A DNA stretch of 64,000 nt from Aspergillus flavus (lineage: Eukaryota; Ascomycota; Eurotiomycetes; Eurotiales; Aspergillaceae): the NCBI RefSeq assembly GCF_009017415.1, contig NC_092409.1, positions 1,860,001 to 1,924,000 on the forward strand, in the 5' to 3' direction. The notes below the pieces were generated by a model. That model did not search any database. It saw nothing but the letters and a program-made list of their open reading frames with translations, and was not told where the DNA came from. Numbering within the stretch: position 1 is the stretch's first letter; each line of letters starts with the position of its first letter. A program made the position numbers and the translations under genes. Positions 57,527-64,000 of this stretch are shown one piece after another.

Positions 57527-60019
57527 ACAGGTAGGGTCTACCTGGTGCATATATCCCTCAGGTACTCCGTAGTACTAGTAGCAACCCCCACCCAGCCGCA
57601 TTGCAGGTTCGACACACGGATCATGCAAGGAGTGGAACAAAGGGGCTAGTAGGTAGCAATCTCTAGTTCCCATGGGCATTCCATAGCACAAACCAGTGAC
57701 TACAGGTGAAACACAAGTGCATCATATCGATATACAGCACACCTAGCTTGCAGGAAGGGGCGTGAGCAGCTGATACAAGCAGTCATGACACTACTGAGTA
57801 GTACATTGCCCTCCTGATCATAATACATACGCATGTAATAATATGCCGTCCGTATAGGGTATAGGGTAGCCCCACCGTTCTCAACTATTGCCTGGCCTGT
57901 ACACCCCCACGGGGTGCGCAAGGTATCTAAGCGATAACTATCCGAAAATGGGCGGTAGTACAGATCTTAAGGGCTGAAAAGAGACTCATGAGCAAGTTCG
58001 TGAGAACGATGGGCGGATAGGGTGTTTGGTTTGGCCGTTAGTCACTGGGAAATGGGGTGGTGCTAATTATTTAAGCTACATAGATAGTGGGAAAGCTAAG
58101 GCTAGTAACAGGCCTAATCACTGGATTGAGTTTGGCTCGGGAGGCTGAAGTTTGAACACCCCACACACAAGCAAACGCGCCGCAATATCGGTAATCGGTA
58201 CTGGTGAAGGGAGGGATGGATGAGACCTTAGGGCTACACCAATGATGTAAAGAGATATAAAGACATAACATAAAAAATAGGATACCATGAAGCCCTACGA
58301 ATTAAGTACTTAAACAAGGAATAATCCAAGCCTGGCGGACCTTTCTTTTTCTTTCTTCTTTTTTTTTACTTCGATGACTATTAAAGAGAACATCTCTCGT
58401 ATCTCCTCACTGCCAAGCCTTAAATAGATAACGATTCCTCCGGAAGTTCATCTCGGTTCGGGATGGTAGTCGGCGAAGCATCGCTCCTGAAATTCCCGAG
58501 TGAACTCGGGTGATTGAGGGAGCCTGTCGAGGAACCGACCAAACGGTCATTGGCCGAAAGTGGACGTTATCAGTACGATGGAGACTGAAGAGCCAAGACT
58601 AGGCCGGAACCGGATGCAGAGGCCCCACATGGCGGGAGGGTGGCGTTCAGGACCTTATCGGGACTTCATGGCCAATCATTCGGGAGATAACTATGAGCTG
58701 AGAGAAACGGGGATGATAAGGGCCGTACTGTATTTTTTTTTTGTTTGGTCTTTCCTTAGGCTCCGCTCACGACTGGCGGATCCCTTCGTCAGATACCAAC
58801 CAGAGGATTGGGCATTCCAGGACGAATGGATATAACCCAGACCCTTAAAGACCTGGACTTTATCAGTGATAACTGGAGGTAACGGGATAGATAGATCGAT
58901 CTATGCAGCATCTCGTAGGGTATAAGCCATCCGGTCTACAAGGTATAAATAAATCACACAGAGCCCGTTTATTCTCTAGAATCCTCTGAGCAGGAGGTTG
59001 CAAATTGCTCCGCCTCTCCCCGGAGCGTTCAGCTCCGCATCGCTTGGTTTCATCTCAGCATCATCACATCTCCCTCGCAATGCCTATTTCGGTCTCGGCC
59101 AAACTCTATAAAGGACCAATGCCAAGTCCTCCGGTAGAGACTCATTGGGACGTTTAGATCTTATTGATCAGGAGGTGCGGTTCATTTTAGATATGATATG
59201 AGCTCATGGTGGATCATGATAATAGGGGATGTCAACGATCCTGACGATTACCAGTGGGGGAGGAAGAGAAAGGACATTAGGAGACAAGACTCAACTACTG
59301 CTAATACCTAGGGTACCAAAGGAACTAATCAACTAACTAGTAGTTAGTCGGCACTATGTTTATACATTTTGCCACGTCCTGCCAGGAAAAAAAAAAAAAA
59401 GAAGACAAGTTCCCCATTTGCCACTGGATGACCAATGGTTCATGAAGTGATGTTGATTTTGCACCAGAAGATGCAATGGATTCAATTGAAGAGAGAAAGG
59501 CAAAGTATTGACTGTTACAGTCTGATTCTCAGACTCATGAAAGGGGGGTGGATTTGATTGGAGGTTTTTGAGGATCCCGTCGATGACTGGAAGCCTGAGT
59601 TTATTTTATTCCATTCGATTTCTCACATCTTGTTATCTCTGACTATTTGACATTTTTATTTTATTTTTCTTTTTATTTAATTTTTTCCCTTGTCTTTTCC
59701 CGTTATCCGCGCCTCCCTCGCTAGGTTGCTCGATGATCGTTTTCCTGTGCTTTTCTTTTTTCTTCTTCTTCTTCTTCTTTGTCCTATCTTTGCTCTGATT
59801 GACCACGTTCTCTCGTATAAACACCAACACTATCGGTATCTACATCCTCCAACAGAGTTTCCAACAAGTCTTACGCGATAGACTGACTGATGGATTGATT
59901 GGGCATAACTAATAAAGGTCCATTTCTCTTTCCCACACGTCCCCACTTACCCTTGGCCTTGGAATCCGTGCCGATCAATTATCGCGCCCTAGTAGTGACC
60001 TACTCACTGTAGGCCTGGA

Positions 60020-60096
60020 CTTATCTTTCAATTGACTCGTTCACATTTGCAAACGCAAATTTGTCCCATCCACTTGCCGACCCACCGGCCCTATCT
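60020..60096 (+). promoter_or_regulatory. Paired GATA sites upstream of the ammonium transporter
   Basis: Two HGATAR sites on the reverse strand, AGATAAG (60020-60026) and AGATAG (60091-60096), lie about 390-465 bp before the ammonium transporter ATG. Such sites are bound by the nitrogen regulator AreA, which is known to activate ammonium transporter genes in aspergilli. Short motifs like these occur often by chance. Confidence 0.4.
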
Positions 60097-60162
60097 TTCC
60101 AGAACTCTCGGCCTGCTTTTATATACTACAACATCTCCGCCCCCGTGGCGGTTCTTTTTCTC

Positions 60163-60171
60163 CACACACAG

Positions 60172-60203
<32 letters not shown>

Positions 60204-60206
60204 ACA
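60163..60206. repeat. (CA)n microsatellite in the ammonium transporter leader/promoter
   Basis: A CA tract of about 44 bp interrupted at 60171 and 60199, lying about 280-320 bp before the start codon. Confidence 0.9.
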
Positions 60207-60485
60207 GCCTGGCGGAGCTCCTCTCTCTCTTTTCCATTCTTTCCTGCATTCCTCCCCGAGAGCAAAAGTGAGACACTCGATTGACAGGCACAACAAAAAG
60301 AGTCATCTGCTTCTTCCCTCGTCCTCACCCAACTGAAGATTTTTGTATTCCTGCCTCTTTCCTATCAACACCTACCACCCGCCATCTTTCAGCCCCCCCG
60401 GCGGTGGCGCTGCTACGAGAAAGAATAGGCACCGCGTGCCTGAAGTCGATATTCCATACAGAACTGCAATTCACTTGTATATAAC

Positions 60486-62350
60486 ATGTCGGACATCAAG
60501 GCGCCCTTCGTCCCTGACTATGCGTCTTACAACTGGACTGGAGCCCCATCTAACTATGACTCGCTGGCGACCAATGAGCTGGGTGGTGACTCCAGTATGT
60601 TTTCAATTGACAAATATCCGGCCTTTCTCGTGTTCGATAAGACTAATTATCTTACCAGGGGTGGAGAACGTGAACAAGTGGTTTCAATCCGGTGATCAAG
60701 CGTATATCATCGTGGCTTCCGCCATGGTCATGGTCATGATTCCCGGTCTCGGTTTCCTTTATTCCGGTCTTGCTCGCCGTAAATCAGCCCTGAGTATGAT
60801 TTGGGCCTGTATGGCTTCTTTCTCTGTCGTCACGTTCCAATGGTATTTCTGGGGCTATTCGCTTGCATTCTCGCCCACGGCCACCAACGGATACATCGGA
60901 AACCTTCGTAACTTCGGCCTGATGAAGACCTTGGCCGATCCAAGTCCTGGCTCTGTTCTTGTGCCCAATCTCCTCTATGCCTTCTATCAGGTTGGTTTCT
61001 AGGCCTACCCACATGGGGTAAAGATGACTGACTTCGAGGTGTATATTAGATGCAATTCTGTGGTGTCACGGCTGCGATTATCATGGGAGCTGTTGCTGAA
61101 CGTGGACGCTTGCTCCCCGCCATGGTGTTTGTGTTCGTCTGGGCTACGATCGTATACTGTCCCTTGGCTTGTTGGGTGTGGAATGTGAATGGCTGGGCAA
61201 TGAACTACGGTGTATTGGATTATGCGGGTGGTGGTCCGGTCGAGATTGGCTCCGGTTTTTCCGCACTCGCCTATTCAATGGTTCTTGGTCGTCGCCAGGA
61301 GCGCATGATGTTGAACTTCCGCCCTCACAACGTCTCTCTCATTCTCCTTGGAACCGTTTTCTTGTGGTTTGGATGGCTTGGCTTCAACGGTGGCTCAGCC
61401 TTTGGAGCCAATCTTCGTGCCACCATGGCGTGCTGGAATACCAACCTGACTGCGGCTTTTGGGGCCATTAGCTGGGTCCTTCTCGATTGGCGCTTAGCGA
61501 GGAAATGGTCCATGGTTGGTTGGTGCTCTGGCACCATCTCGGGCCTGGTTGCAGCTACCCCGGCATCAGGATTCATTACCCCTTGGGCTAGTGTGATTCT
61601 GGGTATAGTCACTGGTATTGTTTGCAACTACTCCACCAAGGGTAAGCTCTGTTTGTCATGTCCTAACTGAACAACAATGGACTGACTGGATTTATAGTGA
61701 AATACTGGATTCGTATCGACGATTCCATGGATGTGTTAGCTGAGCACGGTATCGCGGGTATTGTCGGTCTTATCTTCAACGCGCTTTTCGCCGACGACGC
61801 GATCGTAGGACTGGACGGAGTCAACACTGGTAGCAAAATGGGTGGATGGCTGATCCACAACTACAAGCAACTCTACATTCAAATCGCCTTCATTGTCGCC
61901 TCAGCCGCCTATGCTTTCGTTGTGTCTGCCATCATTGCCTACGCCATCAATGCAATCCCCGGCCTGAAGCTGCGCGCTTCTGAGGAAGCCGAATTGCTCG
62001 GTATGGACGATGATCAGCTTGGCGAGTTCGCCTACGACTACGTCGAAGTCCGTCGTGACTATCTTGCATGGACCCCTCAGAAACACGACCAGCTCGAAGA
62101 CGGCCACCATATCCCTGCCGCCGCACGGTACGGCATCGGGGAGCACAGCGAAATGATGCTTGACGGCCATACCCCCATCGGTATTGACAGTCGCGGTTGC
62201 AGCGAAGGCGACTCCGGCATCCAGGAAATCAAGATGTCCCCGGCACCTGCGCCGGCAATGGCACCCGCCCCACGTCAAGTTGCCGAACAACATCCCGCTC
62301 ACGAGGGATCAATACCACCCAGTGTCGAGGAGGATGAGAAAACACAGTAA
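60486..62350 (+). CDS. meaA: Ammonium transporter, Mep/Amt family (MeaA-like)
   Basis: Four exons: 60486-60594, 60659-60990, 61050-61641, 61698-62350, giving 561 residues. Eleven or so membrane segments are expected. Family blocks: MIPGLGFLYSGLARRKSALS, QFCGVTAAIIMGAVAER, the signature LDYAGGGPVEIGSGFSALAY, FGWLGFNGGSAFGANLRA and VLAEHGIAGIVGLIFNALFA. At the first twin-His position the residue is Glu212, while the second His (His361) is kept. Yeast Mep1 and Mep3 carry Glu there and Mep2 carries His, so this protein belongs to the Glu class; I infer a MeaA-type, lower-affinity, high-capacity role. The cytoplasmic tail after GLKLRASEEAELLG is long (about 145 residues) with an Ala/Pro-rich stretch. 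Two GATA sites lie upstream. Confidence 0.9.
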
Positions 62351-63118
62351 TGTGCCGGGACTTTAGATCTGTTCCATTCTATGCTTTTGCGTTTTCCGTG
62401 ATATCCAGCGTGCGTTTCTTTGCTTTAACCATTTTGGCTGAGCCAGAATTTTCTCTTTGTATTTGATACCTGTGGTTTGGGGTTGGTTGGAACTGGCGTT
62501 TAGGATTGATATGAGCGTGTTTCTCCATCTGTATATAATTAGAGCTTGCTTGGGGGATTTTTATCTTTCCGGATACCACATGCATAGATTTGTCAGTAAA
62601 ACGTTATCTAATGACATCAATTTATCTATCCATTCAACCCTAGAAAAAGTCTCGATCGAGAGTCTGATCTGTTACCCGTGATGAATTCCTAACCCTAACC
62701 TAATTGGTTGACCGCCTGTCCATGAACGCCTACCAATACGACAGATGAAAGTATGAAGAAGATTGTCTGTTCTTCTAAGCCATACAGGGATTGTGTCTGC
62801 TTAAATACCCTACCCAGGCTTTCCTCATTGCGTTTGTTTGCTAGATTATGCCGTTGTACTCCGTAGATAAGCTTCTCAAAGCATTAGTGCAGTGAATAAT
62901 TGGGCAGCTATATTCAAAAATTACTCTTCATCAATATATAACGAATTGGCAGAATTCTAGAAATTGTAAAAAAAAGCAAAGGAGAACAAAGAAAGAAGGG
63001 AGATATTTCCTTTTTTCTATAACCGAGCCTGGAAAGTTGCAATGCTTAAACATGTTTGAAAAATATACAATATTAAAGTACTCGTTGGTAAGGTGATGTC
63101 AGTCAGCTTACCACTAAA
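62351..63118. other. Convergent intergenic region
   Basis: About 770 bp between the 3' ends of the ammonium transporter and COG4 genes. TACTCCGTA occurs at 62857-62865. No gene recognised. Confidence 0.55.
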
Positions 63119-64000
63119 CTAGTATTGAGTGCCCTGTCGTCTCACCATTCCTCGAATCCTTGTCCGTTCTTCTCGGTTCAGTTTCTCGACTACTTCGGCC
63201 GTCTCGCCTCCACGTATAACATCCTCCCATTCGTCGTCATCCATGCCCATAATCAACGTCATTTGCATGCAACGAGCAAATGACTCCCGGTGGCGGTATC
63301 TTCCCGGTGCCCCGTGTGTGCCACCGACATCCACTGCTGCGCTAGCAATTCCCGAAACGTCTCGCTCAAGTCGTGTGGCGCCCAGTGCGTTGACACGACC
63401 TTGATACGACCAGAGTCGCTTTTCCAAGAGTCGGGAAAGATAAGCTACCGTGATACTTAAGAGGCGGTCAAAGGCAGACGTGGTAAGTATACGGGATATT
63501 GGGAGAAGAAGTTCAGTCCAACTGGCTGCAAAACGCGGTCGGACAAGTTCCGCACGGCTGGCATTGTCATCCGCATCCTCGTCGCGGTCGTACTCATGGT
63601 ACGAAGTGCTGGTGGGGTCATTGTCATCTCCGGGTTGATAATCGATATCTCGGAACGCGTCTGCTAAAATGGGTCGCAGACGATGCTTGATGACGTTGTT
63701 GAACACTACTTGGATGCCATCGGACAGAAGGTCGTTGACCTTAGACTCAAAAGATGATGATAGGGCTTGCAGCGTCTGCGCTGCGAGCTTAGCATCTGCA
63801 TTGTTAGGAAAGAGGGAATGCAATTGGTCCGTCTCTTCAGTCTGCCCGTCGGGACCAGTTGTGGTCTTCCTGGTTTCGGTATGAGTTTGCACGATGCGTC
63901 GAATGTAATCAACGGCTACATCCAGATTGTTGACCAAGACTAGAAAAGAGACTATCAGATGCTCTGGGGGTTGAGCTCCTTGTACCGATGCTCTCGGATA
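63119..64000 (-). CDS. cog4: Conserved oligomeric Golgi complex subunit 4 (COG4), 3' part
   Basis: The gene runs off the right edge. The terminal exon is 63119-63939, and a further exon begins at 63986 and continues past 64000, separated by a 46-bp intron with acceptor ttctag; the join reads SESIVLVNNLDVA in frame. About 275 C-terminal residues are present: DYIRRIVQTHTETRKTT, LHSLFPNNADAKLAAQTLQA, SDGIQVVFNNVIKHRLRPIL, LSRLLEKRLWSYQGRVNALG and MQMTLIMGMDDDEWEDVI. These match the C-terminus of Cog4, a tether for retrograde vesicles within the Golgi. Confidence 0.9.
   Translation of the reverse strand, partial: YPRASVQGAQPPEHLIVSFLVLVNNLDVAVDYIRRIVQTHTETRKTTTGPDGQTEETDQLHSLFPNNADAKLAAQTLQALSSSFESKVNDLLSDGIQVVFNNVIKHRLRPILADAFRDIDYQPGDDNDPTSTSYHEYDRDEDADDNASRAELVRPRFAASWTELLLPISRILTTSAFDRLLSITVAYLSRLLEKRLWSYQGRVNALGATRLERDVSGIASAAVDVGGTHGAPGRYRHRESFARCMQMTLIMGMDDDEWEDVIRGGETAEVVEKLNREERTRIRGMVRRQGTQY

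Larger units (their letters stand above)
56847..60485. other. Large intergenic region with repeats and a tRNA remnant
   Basis: About 3.6 kb. Besides the degenerate tRNA at 57093-57161 it contains (CA)n at 57417-57434, (TAG)7 at 57506-57526, TACTCCGTA at 57563-57571, (TTC)n at about 59757-59780, and (CA)n at 60163-60206. Its right end is the promoter and leader of the ammonium transporter. The largest open frame (58560-58835, plus) has no family resemblance. Confidence 0.55.

Noticed and set aside
57600..57620. GCAGGTTCGAC resembling a tRNA T arm
   Set aside because: No matching stem, D arm or acceptor nearby; likely chance.
58560..58835. 91-codon plus-strand open frame in the spacer after pmrA
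   Set aside because: No family resemblance, a low-complexity FFF stretch from a T-run, no convincing splice or context support.
60091..60336. Open frames across the CA repeat rich in HTHTHT or CVCVCV
   Set aside because: Translations of the microsatellite on both strands, not genes.
62691..62700. CCTAACCCTAACC word resembling telomeric repeats
   Set aside because: Only about two units, in a spacer between ordinary genes; not a telomere or interstitial array.

Overview
The window looks like nuclear DNA of a filamentous ascomycete, most likely Aspergillus or a close Eurotiales relative. Genes carry many short introns (about 45-150 bp, GT-AG with rare GC-AG), intergenic DNA is full of homopolymers and microsatellites, and several proteins are close to Aspergillus families I know (AcuK-type gluconeogenesis regulator, riboflavin kinase starting [10 protein letters not shown], siderophore transporter, PMR1 pump). 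All exon models were spliced by hand from splice sites and reading frame; each complete model adds up to a whole number of codons.

Layout. 1-4136 has no supportable gene. 4137-8126 (minus) holds a fungal RRM-like protein and a GT69/CAP59-type mannosyltransferase. The latter is divergent from a DUF1349 protein (8802-9389). 9.7-13.9 kb holds two decayed genes, an enoyl-reductase-like MDR enzyme and a Zn2Cys6 transcription factor, both with several frameshifts. 16.5-18.6 kb is a siderophore-iron MFS transporter, 20.4-21.4 kb is CDC42, 22.8-24.1 kb is an agmatinase with a signal peptide, 24.5-26.4 kb is a mitochondrial-type 3-oxoacyl-ACP synthase, 27.0-28.4 kb is SGF73 of SAGA, and 29.1-30.4 kb is the mRNA capping guanylyltransferase.

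30.8-35.4 kb has OST1 divergent from a fused pseudouridine-phosphate glycosidase/PfkB kinase. 35.6-52.0 kb is a run of minus-strand genes: a dienelactone-hydrolase-like/NTF2-like fusion, riboflavin kinase, an acyl-CoA synthetase, AcuK, an 11-exon MFS drug transporter and the RAD21 cohesin kleisin. Then come an intron-containing tRNA-Asp, the Golgi Ca/Mn pump PmrA, a degenerate tRNA, an ammonium transporter of the Glu-containing (Mep1/MeaA-like) class, and the 3' end of COG4, cut by the window edge.

Most genes are core housekeeping (secretory pathway, transcription, cell polarity, cofactor and nutrient handling) and do not form one pathway. I found no clearly new system. The points most worth checking are the paired decayed genes, a 9-bp intergenic word (TACTCCGTA) far above chance frequency, the ammonium transporter's altered twin-His site, and several unusual introns and leaders.
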